From the NCBI GenBank assembly GCA_019694515.1, contig JAIBBU010000013.1, forward strand, positions 2,501 through 66,500: a DNA stretch of 64,000 nucleotides, written 5' to 3'. Shown here piece after piece: positions 50,454 to 59,324 of the stretch. This DNA is from Oligoflexia bacterium (GTDB lineage Bacteria; Bdellovibrionota_C; UBA2361; JBGSMV01). The notes beneath the pieces are model-generated. The model was not told where the DNA came from. It ran no database searches and was given only the letters and a program-made list of their open reading frames with translations. Positions within the stretch are counted from its first letter, which is position 1. Every line of letters starts with the position of its first letter. Both the position numbers and the translations under genes were made by a program.

Positions 50454-51661
50454 ACGAAGTAATTGAGCTTACCCCAATCCCTCAGGTGCTGGCCGAGTTT
50501 CGAGCCGGAAAATGCGTAATTATTGTCGATGATGTCGGCCGTGAAAATGAGGGCGATCTGGTGGTGGCGTCGGAAAAGGCTACTCCGGAAGCTCTGGCTT
50601 TCATGTTGCGCGAAGCCCGGGGACTGATCTGTGTGAGCATTAGCTCGGATACTGCGGGTCGTTTGAATCTTCCCTTCCAGACACTCAATAACAATTCGCA
50701 GTTCAATACCCCCTTTACCGTCACGACTGATTCGCTGCGCAGTGTGGGCAGAGGCGTCACGGCTCAGGGACGTTGCGATACGATTAAACATATGCTGGAG
50801 CCGGCGGCCACGGCGCAGGACTTTGTATCTCCTGGACATGTTTTCCCGTTGGTTGCGAACTCGCGCGGTGTTTTAGGCCGGCGCGGTCAGACCGAAGGTT
50901 CCTATGACTTGGCGCGCCTGGCGGGACTGGCGCCTTCGGGAATTATCTGCGAAATACTAGCCTCCGACGGTACGATGGCGCGCGGCGCTGAACTTCAGGA
51001 ATTTGCCGCTAAGCACGGGATCAGTGTTACAAGCGTAGAAGAAATCGCGCGCTACCGCTTGGCACAGGATGTAAAAGTTTCGCAGGTAGCGCAGGCCCCG
51101 GTGCAGACCCAGTTCGGTGTGCTTAAAACCGTAGTATTTGAAGATGAGTCAGACGGCGCCGAGCATATGGCGCTGATTTACGGCGAAAGAGCAGCGATCG
51201 GTGACCGCGCGCCTCTCGTGCGGCTCCATTCAGAGTGCTTGACCGGGGATGTTTTTGGCAGCCGTCGGTGCGACTGTGGCGAGCAGCTCGATTTTGCGCT
51301 CAAGGAGATTCGCAAAGAGGGCTATGGCGTAGTCTTATATTTGCGCCAGGAAGGCCGCGGAATCGGCCTGGGCAACAAGCTGCGTGCATATGAGCTGCAA
51401 GATCAGGGGCATGATACGGTTGAGGCCAACATTAAGCTCGGATTCAAGCCGGATGAGCGTGATTTTGCCGTAGCTGCGCGCATGTTGTTGAGCCTGGAAC
51501 TTGATCGGGTACGTTTGCTCACCAACAATCCCTTAAAACTTTCGAGGCTCGAAGAGAACGGCGTGAGCGTAGAGGAGCGTCTGCCGGTAAGAGTGGCAGA
51601 GGATGAGTACAGCCGCGCTTATCTTGAAACCAAGCGCGCCAAGCTTGGACATCTGCTGTAG
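50450..51661 (+). CDS. ribBA: bifunctional DHBP synthase / GTP cyclohydrolase II
   Basis: 403 residues. Residues 10-205 are DHBP synthase: IVDDVGRENEGDL (metal acids), PGHVFPLVA, GSYDLARLAGL and ICEILASDGTMAR. Residues about 210-400 are GTP cyclohydrolase II: LVRLHSECLTGDVFGSRRCDCG (zinc Cys), LYLRQEGRGIGL and LLTNNP. These make the two precursors of riboflavin, from ribulose 5-phosphate and GTP. In the DHBP half the usual DR after the TAxxR loop is GR (TAQGRCD), but catalytic acids remain. Confidence 0.96.
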   Translation: MNEVIELTPIPQVLAEFRAGKCVIIVDDVGRENEGDLVVASEKATPEALAFMLREARGLICVSISSDTAGRLNLPFQTLNNNSQFNTPFTVTTDSLRSVGRGVTAQGRCDTIKHMLEPAATAQDFVSPGHVFPLVANSRGVLGRRGQTEGSYDLARLAGLAPSGIICEILASDGTMARGAELQEFAAKHGISVTSVEEIARYRLAQDVKVSQVAQAPVQTQFGVLKTVVFEDESDGAEHMALIYGERAAIGDRAPLVRLHSECLTGDVFGSRRCDCGEQLDFALKEIRKEGYGVVLYLRQEGRGIGLGNKLRAYELQDQGHDTVEANIKLGFKPDERDFAVAARMLLSLELDRVRLLTNNPLKLSRLEENGVSVEERLPVRVAEDEYSRAYLETKRAKLGHLL

Positions 51662-51699
51662 TCAGCAGCTTGTCTGGGTGCTGGAAATAACGCGCGACC

Positions 51700-51972
51700 C
51701 TGTCATTGCTGTGCGAGTTACGCAATTCGAGAACAGATTTTCTGTCGTTGCGAGCAAAGCGAAAGCCTGCCACGCCGTAGCATGAGCGGAGGCGGGCAAT
51801 CCCTAACATGAGGCCCAGCAATGCGGATCACTCAAGGTAGCGGGTGCAGAAATCCTCGCGCAATTAAGGCGGGGCAAAGCACCGGGTGCCATAGCGTTAG
51901 GGTTTGCTTCGCTTTGCTCGTAATGACAGGCATTTTTGTACTCGAATTGCGTCACTCGCACAACAATGGCAG
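51700..51972. repeat. palindromic interspersed element with ~67-bp inverted arms
   Basis: The left arm (51700-51766) and the reverse complement of the right arm (51904-51972) align almost throughout: both read CTGYCATTGYTGTGCGAG, then ACGCAATTCGAGWACA, and CTGTCRTTRCGAGCAAAGC with only scattered changes. Inside lies a second hairpin (GCCTGCC..GGCGGGC) and CCCTAAC/GTTAGGG. The word TGTCATTGCGAG-AAGCGAAGC is a dispersed repeat seen in many uncultured and proteobacterial genomes. No coding capacity. It behaves like a MITE or REP-like element. A shorter third copy lies at 57997-58014. Confidence 0.75.
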
Positions 51973-52084
51973 GTATTTTGTCCCCGGATCTCGGGTAGAT
52001 TTCGCCGACGCGTTAGTAACAAAAAAGAACCAGCGCTGCTCTACTTACCCGAAGCTAAGCGAGCAGCGCCCGGCCACGTTCGAG

Positions 52085-52504
52085 CTATCTCGACACGCAG
52101 CCCAGTCCGCCCGGCAACCGCATATCGCGGCAGCCGTGCTTGCGTTCTTTATCGGAGCACTTCTGCTCGCTCGGCGAAAATCCGGAAGGGCAATGTTCCT
52201 GGCGCGGCGGGGGTGGGCGTCGGGCTTCCCGAGCGCGTTCGCGTTCAGCCTCTAAACGCTCGCGTGTTTCTTCAGCGCGGCGGCGCTCTCTTTCGAGCTC
52301 ATGTCTTTCGTCGCGAGCACGGTCGCGTTCGCGATTGTAATAGTAGTCGTCGTACCGCGAGCCGCGGTCGTAATAGGGATCATTGTATCCGCCCTGGGAG
52401 GAGGGGTAATACGGAGAATTAAGATCGGTGCAGCCGGAAGCGAAGGCCAGAATCGCCAATGCCATCACTGCGCCAAAGAGTTTATTTAGTTGCATGTCAT
52501 TCAT
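52085..52504 (-). CDS. lipoprotein with charged Arg/Glu helix
   Basis: 139 residues from the ATG at 52504 (AGGAAA upstream). The open frame to 52651 is not used because the signal peptide begins here. Lipobox near FASGC. Then a Tyr/Pro/Gly/Asp-rich linker (YYPSSQGGYNDPYYDRG), a highly charged helix (RERDRARDERHELERERRR, continuing EERLEAERERARE) and PPPPRQ, and a Cys-rich end with CPSGFSPSEQKC, HGCRDM and GCV. Probably an envelope lipoprotein with a rigid helix; family not recognised. Its presence breaks the rib operon. Confidence 0.65.
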   Translation of the reverse strand: MNDMQLNKLFGAVMALAILAFASGCTDLNSPYYPSSQGGYNDPYYDRGSRYDDYYYNRERDRARDERHELERERRRAEETRERLEAERERAREARRPPPPRQEHCPSGFSPSEQKCSDKERKHGCRDMRLPGGLGCVSR

Positions 52505-52683
52505 CTCGAAAAGTTTCCTAAGGTAACTAGCGGACATCCAAAAGATCCTAAGATCCAGCTGGATTACGACAGCTTCTACTATTAGCAGAAAACTAAATGC
52601 ATTCAAATAATTGATATCAGCCGATCGAATTCTAATCGCTTCAGCCCCCAAATAGAGCTATGATAACCGGCTTTTATCCCTCC

Positions 52684-52695
52684 TGATCTGGATCA
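52684..52695. promoter_or_regulatory. TGAT-N4-ATCA, FNR-like inverted repeat
   Basis: Within CTGATC-TG-GATCAG, 38 bp before the secreted-protein gene at 52734 and in the divergent region with the lipoprotein gene. The TGA-N6-TCA core has Crp/Fnr geometry; the half-site TGAT is that of FNR. No functional data, low certainty. Confidence 0.35.
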
Positions 52696-52733
52696 GTCTA
52701 GGCCGTTAAAGATGTTTTTAAGGAAGAACCACC

Positions 52734-53261
52734 ATGCGCCACTCTGCAATTGTGTTCGTGCTTTGTCTTAATGTTTTAGTTTGCGCCGAGCGTCTTTGGG
52801 CCGCCGATGAATGTCCTGCTCCAGCGCGAGAATTTTCAGCTGAATTTAACCGCATCAAAGCCCTGGCGGGTGAATGGCAGGGTACTTCGGAGGATCGCGG
52901 CAAGCAGGAGCCCGCTACCGTGAGATACGAAATTACCTCCGGAGGCACGGCCGTGGTGGAGACTCTTTTCCCCGGGACTCCCCATGAAATGGTTTCGGTC
53001 TACCATGACGAAGGTGGCAGGCTTGCGATGACGCATTACTGCATGCTGGGAAATCAACCTACTCTGGCTCTGACGAAATCGAGCTTCGGTGCGTTGGCGC
53101 TGGAGCTAGCCCCTGGCGATCGTTTGAGTCACTCTCCAGAAGCGCACATGCATTCTCTGCAGATTGCGTTTCATGGACCGGATCGTCTCACGCAGCGCTG
53201 GACCTCCGAGCAGAATGGAAAATCTATGGGTACCACAGTGATGAATTTTCGTCGCAAGTAG
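52734..53261 (+). CDS. secreted DUF1579-like protein
   Basis: 175 residues. Signal peptide MRHSAIVFVLCLNVLVC, cleavage near WAA-DE. The mature chain has RIKALAGEWQGTSEDRG, VRYEITSGGTAVVETLFPG, MVSVYHDEGGRLAMTHYCMLGNQP and FHGPDRLTQRWTSEQNGK. The GEWxG start and TxRW end resemble DUF1579/THAP4-like lipocalin barrels that bind small hydrophobic molecules. Assignment is by pattern, not proven. It stands between ribBA and ribH and interrupts the riboflavin operon. Confidence 0.7.
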   Translation: MRHSAIVFVLCLNVLVCAERLWAADECPAPAREFSAEFNRIKALAGEWQGTSEDRGKQEPATVRYEITSGGTAVVETLFPGTPHEMVSVYHDEGGRLAMTHYCMLGNQPTLALTKSSFGALALELAPGDRLSHSPEAHMHSLQIAFHGPDRLTQRWTSEQNGKSMGTTVMNFRRK

Positions 53262-53405
53262 GCTTAAAGCCACCCCTGATTCCTCAAAAAGTTCGGAGGT
53301 TTAACTGAGAAACTGACTCGGCTCTTGAGTTAGGTTACAATAACCACACAGTATTAATAACATTCGTACCGGCATGACTGCTGGTAAAGCTTAGATCTTT
53401 GACTT

Positions 53406-53891
53406 ATGGAAAATGTGAAGAAGATTGAGGGGCAGCTCAGTGCTACGGGCCTGCGGTTCGCTCTGATCGCATCGCGCTTTAACAGCTTCATCGTAGACCA
53501 GCTAGTGAACGGTGCGGTCGATACGATCGTTCGGCACGGCGGACGAAAAAGCGAAATCTCAATCATTCACGTTCCGGGCAGTTTTGAAATTCCTTTGGCC
53601 GCCAAGAAAGCGGCCGCTTCCGGTAAATTCGATGCAATCGTAGCGCTGGGCGCTGTCATCCGCGGCGCCACTACCCACTATGATTACGTTTGCGGGCAAG
53701 CTGCGTCGGGCATCGGTCAGGTGGCACTCGAAACGGGCTTGCCGGTTACATTCGGAGTGATCACTACGGATACTATCGATCAGGCGATTGAGCGAGCTGG
53801 CACCAAAGCTGGAAACAAGGGTGCCGATGCGGCGCTTGCGGCGATTGAAATGGCTAATCTTTCGCGAATTCTAGAGAAGGGCGAGATATGA
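53406..53891 (+). CDS. ribH: 6,7-dimethyl-8-ribityllumazine synthase
   Basis: 161 residues, normal length for RibH. Motifs: [53 protein letters not shown] (catalytic His in TTHYDY), and [28 protein letters not shown]. It makes the riboflavin precursor from the products of RibBA and RibD. The weak RBS suggests its own promoter in the 144 bp before it. Its stop overlaps the start of nusB by 4 bp. Confidence 0.96.
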   Translation: MENVKKIEGQLSATGLRFALIASRFNSFIVDQLVNGAVDTIVRHGGRKSEISIIHVPGSFEIPLAAKKAAASGKFDAIVALGAVIRGATTHYDYVCGQAASGIGQVALETGLPVTFGVITTDTIDQAIERAGTKAGNKGADAALAAIEMANLSRILEKGEI

Positions 53892-54358
53892 AATCCCGCC
53901 GCCAGGCCCGAGAGACCGCACTTCAGGCGCTCTATCAGTGCGACGCGCTGCAGGATTGGTCCGGCCAGGCAATTGATATCTTCTTTTCAAACTTTGGCCC
54001 TGAAGAACTCGAGAGTGAAGCGGCCGAGTCTGAGATGCTGGAGTTCTCCCGCGCACTCACGCTCGGCACGATCCAAAATCTGGAATCAATCGATCGGCGC
54101 ATCGCAGAAGCCTGCCGTAATTGGTCGCTGGCGCGCATGTCGCGGGTAGATCGGAACATCTTGCGCCTCGCGGCCTACGAAATGGCATTCGTTTCAGAGA
54201 TTCCACAAAAAGTCAGTATTAATGAGGCCCTCGAGATCGCTAAGCGTTTCGGTGCACCCGATTCTCCGAATTTTATCAATGGTGTCTTGGACAAGGTCGC
54301 CAGCGGGATCGAGGCTGAACAAGGTCCGCCGGCACCGTTAGCTGCGGGCATTAAGTAG
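53888..54358 (+). CDS. nusB: transcription antitermination factor NusB
   Basis: 156 residues. [19 protein letters not shown] at the N-terminus is the family signature. Then [25 protein letters not shown] and [31 protein letters not shown] are the second signature. NusB with S10 (NusE) binds boxA in rRNA leader transcripts to prevent early termination. ribH-nusB coupling is widespread. A short Ala/Pro tail after the last helix is nonessential. Confidence 0.96.
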   Translation: MKSRRQARETALQALYQCDALQDWSGQAIDIFFSNFGPEELESEAAESEMLEFSRALTLGTIQNLESIDRRIAEACRNWSLARMSRVDRNILRLAAYEMAFVSEIPQKVSINEALEIAKRFGAPDSPNFINGVLDKVASGIEAEQGPPAPLAAGIK

Positions 54359-54449
54359 CCGCTTCCTTTCCTGAACCCTCCGTTTTCTGTTTGACTCCGG
54401 TGCTTGCTGCTGTTAGCTTGCCGCAAAAGTTGTAGTCGTAGTCGTTCCC

Positions 54450-56468
54450 ATGGACACCGTTCCCTCCCCATCCCGAGACCTTCCGGCCCAATCTGCAGAT
54501 CGCGGCGGCGCTCTAGTCATGTCTTTGGATCAGGCGTCCTTTTCCCCTTTTTTAGATCTTGATCGCCTACATTCTGATGTTACCGCTGCTCAGTTTGTAC
54601 AGTATTGGGAGGATGTGCTTTCACGGGTGCGGCAGTACGGGGGTAATTGGGATTGGAGAAACGGCGAAATTTTGCAGGTCGCTATCATCGAGGCTGATGG
54701 CCAGCGTGCTCGTGATCCTCAGGCCTTCCTAGAGTTTATTGGACGTTTCAAAACGTTAGCCCAAGACATTGGTCTTCCTGAAGACGAGCTAACCCCGGAA
54801 CTGCTGGATGAAGTTCTTCCTGCCAGCTGGTCTGCGAAAGAAAAGTTGATGTTCGCTAAGAGCGCTGGAGACATCTCTTATGAACTGGGCATAGCGGAGG
54901 ACAAGATTGCATTTGCAGCGATGCATGCAGCGCGCCAAGCGGCGCGAGAGGGGGTGCAAGGCTACGCAGGTCCCGATCGCAAACAGCTCGCCGACGAAAT
55001 TGAAGCGGATTTTACCCGATTCTTTGATGAGCATGAGGTCTTCTCCGTTCCCCGCAGCGGTCAGCGTCTACGCTTGACCTTCGAACAGGCGCGGGATCAA
55101 TACCACCCTGCTTTGAAGCTCTTCTATAATGAGGGTCTTCACGGCGGAGAACCGATCAAGGAAGCGCTTGAGGCCTTGCGTCTGTTGCGATTTCGGGCCG
55201 ATCTCGAGGAAGCGATCTCCAAATTAAAACTGGAGGATCGTCAGACTCTGATTGAACTGTATGGAGCGAAGGGCGCCAACTTAATTTTTATGCGTGAAGT
55301 TCTGGCGTTGCCAATTCTAGCAGCGGCGCATAGGTCCTTCCGCATGGTGGTACCCGATTTTTGTACTATGCCCACGACCCTTTATTCCGAATGGCTTAAC
55401 GGATCGAATATTGAGGCCAAGTTGATGGAATTTTATTCCTGGGTCAGAGGGCGATGCGTGATGATTCGAAGCAGCGCCGTCCGATCTGAAGATCGTGAAC
55501 ATGCTACTGGAGCTGGGATCCATGACAGTTTAGAGTTACAGGCGGCTGCTAGTTTTAGAGAGTTCGTCACTGCGGTATATGCGGTTTACGAATCGGTGAA
55601 TTCTGAGCGGGCACTCGAATATCGTAGATCTCTTGGTATCGATTCAGAACTAATGGGAATCGTATTGCAGGAGTATTGCGCTCCCCACGATGTGGACTTC
55701 CAAGATCAGGGTTATATCAATACGGTACGCGCCGGTGTGCCGAGCTTATTAGAGGTGGTAAGCGATCTCGGCCCGCGTCCGCTTGTTAGAAAGCATAGAC
55801 TTCCCGAGGTATTTCGAACCGAGAGCTTCCAGTCCGGCGGTTTTCTGCATTATCAGCTGCACCACGCTAGCTATGATTCCGACCGGGCGCTGCAATTGGC
55901 AGCCAAAGGTCTTCTAATCGAATGGATTTTCGGAGCTCCGGTGCAGATTGAGTATCAGCTGCAAGAGCACGAATTGCGAATTTTTCAGGTCAGAATGCTG
56001 CCAAAGATTTATACGCAACCCAATGGAGTCTCTTTTCCAGATCGAGCAGACTGGGTTTATAAAGGCGCGGCCATCGGCGCCTGCGATCAGCTCCTTGATG
56101 TGCTGAATCCAGAGGAGGACAACTCCGAGAGAGAAGGGGTGGTAATATTTGAGCGCAACTCAGCCGTTTCGATTAGCGGGCGTGGCCACCACGTGTTGAA
56201 TCTTGGGTATCCAAAACGGGGTGCGGTTGTGGTGCTGGAGCCCACAATTGAGCGCGATGGACACCTGGAAACTTTGGCTGTGGAGCGCGGACTGGCCTGT
56301 ATTTTCCATGCGGACTATGTATCTCGGCTCGAGCGCAGTCTGCAGCTTGGCAATGTCGCTTCCTTCGACCAGCTTCCGCGGTTTGCAACTAAGCTCGAAT
56401 TAGGAGGTCATACCAGGCTAAGAATTGTCGCAAACGGGCTGGAGGGACGGATCTATCCGCCGGAGTAA
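54450..56468 (+). CDS. degenerate PEP synthase / PPDK-like protein (PEP/pyruvate-binding domain)
   Basis: 672 residues. Residues 30-270 are a helical N-terminal region not seen in standard PEP synthases. Residues about 272-520 resemble the ATP/AMP-binding domain: GAKGANLIFMREVLAL, MVVPDFCTMPTTLY and VMIRSSAVRSEDREHAT (340-356; normal enzymes have SSATAEDLP), then FQVRMLP. Residues about 540-640 resemble the swivelling phospho-His domain; GHLETLAVERGLACI aligns with the usual GxSHAAIVAREL, with His605 as the carrier. The C-terminal PEP/pyruvate TIM barrel is missing. A phosphotransfer protein, related to rifampin phosphotransferase or to PEP synthase, with no known substrate. It follows nusB by 91 bp. 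Confidence 0.7.
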   Translation: MDTVPSPSRDLPAQSADRGGALVMSLDQASFSPFLDLDRLHSDVTAAQFVQYWEDVLSRVRQYGGNWDWRNGEILQVAIIEADGQRARDPQAFLEFIGRFKTLAQDIGLPEDELTPELLDEVLPASWSAKEKLMFAKSAGDISYELGIAEDKIAFAAMHAARQAAREGVQGYAGPDRKQLADEIEADFTRFFDEHEVFSVPRSGQRLRLTFEQARDQYHPALKLFYNEGLHGGEPIKEALEALRLLRFRADLEEAISKLKLEDRQTLIELYGAKGANLIFMREVLALPILAAAHRSFRMVVPDFCTMPTTLYSEWLNGSNIEAKLMEFYSWVRGRCVMIRSSAVRSEDREHATGAGIHDSLELQAAASFREFVTAVYAVYESVNSERALEYRRSLGIDSELMGIVLQEYCAPHDVDFQDQGYINTVRAGVPSLLEVVSDLGPRPLVRKHRLPEVFRTESFQSGGFLHYQLHHASYDSDRALQLAAKGLLIEWIFGAPVQIEYQLQEHELRIFQVRMLPKIYTQPNGVSFPDRADWVYKGAAIGACDQLLDVLNPEEDNSEREGVVIFERNSAVSISGRGHHVLNLGYPKRGAVVVLEPTIERDGHLETLAVERGLACIFHADYVSRLERSLQLGNVASFDQLPRFATKLELGGHTRLRIVANGLEGRIYPPE

Positions 56469-56754
56469 GCGCTTCCGCATTTCCCATCTCCTGCTCAGTT
56501 TCCCGCCGGGCTAGCCGTGTTCCAACTCATGGAAGTAGTTTGAGATGCGAAGTTGGCAATCCGATTCCGCAATGAGAAGGTAAGCGCGGAGAGCAAAAAT
56601 GCAGTACGCCGATTTCGATCGGTAACGTAACGCGGGTCAAGCTCGTCTTGAGTCGGTAATTCGAACGAAAATTACTCCTTACTAGTCGCTAAAGAAGAAT
56701 CCTGCTAAGAGGTTTAGGCCGCAACTCCAAGGGCAGCTTAGGATAAGCTGACAA

Positions 56755-57840
56755 TCACGCTAGTTTGGATCTAAGTTTAAGGCCTGGAATCTCGACAAAC
56801 TTCCGCAGCAGCATCGCCCAGACAATCGAAACCAAGCAGGCCAGCGGCAGCGCCATAAGAAAAGGAAGTTCATGCGAGCGAGTAATAGTGCGCACCAGCA
56901 CCAACCCTTCCATATGCGTCAGGTAGAGTGTGTAAGCCAGCTCGGAGAAAAATAAAGCTCCGATGATCCCGAAGGTGCTAAAGCGGCTCTTCGCCACTCC
57001 CGCTACGATCAGAAGCAGGGTAGCAATGCTAACAATTGTCGGTTGAATCACCGCCGGGAGGAACATCAGCCTAGTCTCTATGCCTGAGCCCGTACCAGAG
57101 AACCAGGGGTGCCAGGGTATTGTTAAGAGGGCGAGTCCCAACCATCCCAATGCTGTTGCGTTTTGTGCGAGCCATTTCCACACGGTGGTATCCCACAACT
57201 TAGCGGCGGCTAATCCCACCCCCAAGGCTAGCCCGTCCAACCGGAACTGAGTTTGCACCGACAGGTCATACATGTACCAGTCGAATGTTCGTGCTGGCGT
57301 TGAAAGATACTCTACGACCCTCCAGATCGGAGAGATTGCGATACAAGAAATGCAAAATACAGTCAGCTTGTCCCGGGTAAGCATTGATGACGGGATGAAC
57401 CTGAGCATGCCAAACAGCAGCAGTGGGAGGATCAAATAAAAATGCTCCTCGACGCAAAGCGACCAGGAGATTAACCAATCCTGAGGCGCGAAGTAGTTTT
57501 GTAAGGAAAATCCCATGACGAGCGCCCGATTCGGTGCGACCGCGCCTGAGGCCAGCATGGCGAACATTAGGGTATAGTAGGAGGGCAGAGTCCTCAGCCA
57601 GCGACGTAGCAAGAACCTCCTGACATCGAGATTTCCTTGCTGCCTGATCGATTGCAGCGCCTGAGCTCCGATCAGATAGCCGCTAAGTACGAAGAAGATG
57701 TCGACGCCGATATATCCGCGCATAAAGACCCAATGAAACCATTTCGGAGCGCCGCTGATGTTTCGAAAGTGGTGCATCACCACCAGCAAAATCGCCGCAG
57801 CGCGCAAGATATCGAGTAGGGGATAGCGGGCTTTTGACAT
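56755..57840 (-). CDS. acyltransferase 3 family membrane protein (OafA/YrhL-like)
   Basis: 361 residues, about ten membrane helices. It has the N-terminal catalytic motif of the family, PLLDILRAAAILLVVMHHFRN (His pair), then FVLSGYLIGAQAL, RRWLRTLPSYYTLM and SLCVEEHFYLILPLLLFG. Family members move acetyl or other short acyl groups from the cytoplasm to sugars of O-antigen, peptidoglycan or exopolysaccharide. The substrate cannot be read from sequence. Alone in its strand context. Confidence 0.9.
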   Translation of the reverse strand: MSKARYPLLDILRAAAILLVVMHHFRNISGAPKWFHWVFMRGYIGVDIFFVLSGYLIGAQALQSIRQQGNLDVRRFLLRRWLRTLPSYYTLMFAMLASGAVAPNRALVMGFSLQNYFAPQDWLISWSLCVEEHFYLILPLLLFGMLRFIPSSMLTRDKLTVFCISCIAISPIWRVVEYLSTPARTFDWYMYDLSVQTQFRLDGLALGVGLAAAKLWDTTVWKWLAQNATALGWLGLALLTIPWHPWFSGTGSGIETRLMFLPAVIQPTIVSIATLLLIVAGVAKSRFSTFGIIGALFFSELAYTLYLTHMEGLVLVRTITRSHELPFLMALPLACLVSIVWAMLLRKFVEIPGLKLRSKLA

Positions 57841-58154
57841 TTAAATTGCCTGCCAAGTAATGGCCAGCTCAATTTATCAAATCAGCGGCATTGGGGCATC
57901 CCAACTTTTGGAAGCTGCGCAGAAGCGTAATCGCGGTGTCATTGTTGTAAATGTTACATATTTCGGAAACAAAATAGCTGCCTGTATGCGCGACTCTGTC
58001 ATTGCGAAAGAAGCTAGGAGAATTTCCTGCGCAATTTTCAGTCAACAGCATGTGGCTTGCATGCTTGTAAGAAACTTTTGCGATTATCAGCGCCCGGAGC
58101 CGGCCTCAAAGCTTTCATGCTATAAGAGGCAAGCGTTCCTACCTTCCTAGAGCT
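57841..58154. other. 314-bp spacer with a partial copy of the dispersed repeat
   Basis: TGTCATTGCGAAAGAAGC (57997-58014) matches the core of the element at 51700-51972, without its second arm. The plus-strand 96-codon frame here has no RBS or family resemblance and is not called. No clear promoter motif. Confidence 0.5.
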
Positions 58155-59282
58155 TTACCTCCGTCCCAGCTTTGCGACCAGCTCGACATGGGGCGTATGC
58201 GGAAAAAGATCAATTGCGCGCAGATCTAACACTTCGTAGTGGGGCGCTAACTGCTTCAGCTCCTCCGCAAAGCGCTTGAAGTTGCATGATACATAAATCA
58301 GCATTTTGGGCCGGGCTTGGACGATCTGTTGCAGCGCTTTGGGGTGCAGCCCGGCGCGCGGCGGATCTACCACTAAGAGATCGGGTTTCAGCGCTTCCCA
58401 TCCAGAGTTCTCCGTACCGGCGCAGAGGAAGTTAGCGGAGGAGTGATTGAGCGCGCCATTTCGGCGTGCATCGTCGATCGCCGCTTGAACCAACTCCACG
58501 CCGGTACACTCGGCGGCAGTTTTACTAAGCGGAATAGTGAAGAATCCATTCCCACAGTAAAGGTCTAGCACCCTTTTGCCGCTGAGCTCGCCGCAATATT
58601 CAAGCACGGTCCTTTGCAATAGTTCTGCCCCATGCGAATTGGTTTGAAAAAAGGAGCCGGGAGAGATGTGATACCGACTGCCGTTGATGCACTCTTCGAT
58701 ATAGTCGTGGGGGCTGAGGCTGCGGTAAAGATCGGCATTGGAAGTGTCGGAGATGGTGCGGTTAATGCCCCAAACCAACTCAGCCCCGGATATATTTTCG
58801 TTGAGCCCGGCCAAGGCGTCCAAAAGCTGAGTTTCTTCGCTTTGATCCTCGGGAGCGCTGGTAATTATCACCAGCATGGCGTTGCCCCGGAGCGCTTTTC
58901 TGATCACGGCATAGCGAAGCAATCCGCGGTGCTTCTTGCGGCAGAAAAAGGAGAGCCCGGACTGGGGTAGCCAGGCATGAACCTGATCGAAGATCTCTTC
59001 AATTCTTTCGTCGGACAAAATACACTTATGTCCGTCGATAACTTTCCACCATTTGCCCTTTTCTTTAAGGCCAAATCTGCCTTCAAAGTCGATCGCGAAG
59101 TCCATGCGGTTGCGGTAATGCTCGGTTTTCGGGGAGGGCAGGATCTCGTCGCAGTGTAGCTCTGGCAGGCTCTGTCCCAGGGCGGCATTGATCTGGCTTA
59201 ATTTAAGTTCCAGCTGTTCGGGATAGGGCTGATCTGATAGCGAACAGCTGCCGCACCGCTCTTTATTGGGGCAAAGACTCAT
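58155..59282 (-). CDS. 23S rRNA (uracil-5-)-methyltransferase, RlmD/TrmA family
   Basis: 375 residues. N-terminal Cys cluster CPNKERCGSC with a further Cys near KCILS, which may hold a [4Fe-4S] centre as in RlmD. Then SPGSFFQTNSHGAELL, VLDLYCGNGFFTIPLSK (SAM site), LLVVDPPRAGLHP, catalytic Cys in YVSCNFKRF, and terminal FPHTPHVELVAKLGR. Methylates U in rRNA or tRNA using SAM. It lacks the TRAM domain of full RlmD and is shorter, so RlmC or another TrmA-like specificity is possible. Confidence 0.9.
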   Translation of the reverse strand: MSLCPNKERCGSCSLSDQPYPEQLELKLSQINAALGQSLPELHCDEILPSPKTEHYRNRMDFAIDFEGRFGLKEKGKWWKVIDGHKCILSDERIEEIFDQVHAWLPQSGLSFFCRKKHRGLLRYAVIRKALRGNAMLVIITSAPEDQSEETQLLDALAGLNENISGAELVWGINRTISDTSNADLYRSLSPHDYIEECINGSRYHISPGSFFQTNSHGAELLQRTVLEYCGELSGKRVLDLYCGNGFFTIPLSKTAAECTGVELVQAAIDDARRNGALNHSSANFLCAGTENSGWEALKPDLLVVDPPRAGLHPKALQQIVQARPKMLIYVSCNFKRFAEELKQLAPHYEVLDLRAIDLFPHTPHVELVAKLGRR

Positions 59283-59324
59283 CCCCCAGTAAATGCCTGT
59301 ATTAGACAGGGAAGTAAAGCGCAG

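Noticed and set aside
51821..52422. Plus-strand frames of 144 and 172 codons after ribBA
   Set aside because: They run through the inverted-repeat element and antisense to a lipoprotein gene with a lipobox.
57860..58150. 96-codon plus-strand frame
   Set aside because: Spans a fragment of a dispersed repeat, lacks an RBS, and its product resembles nothing known.
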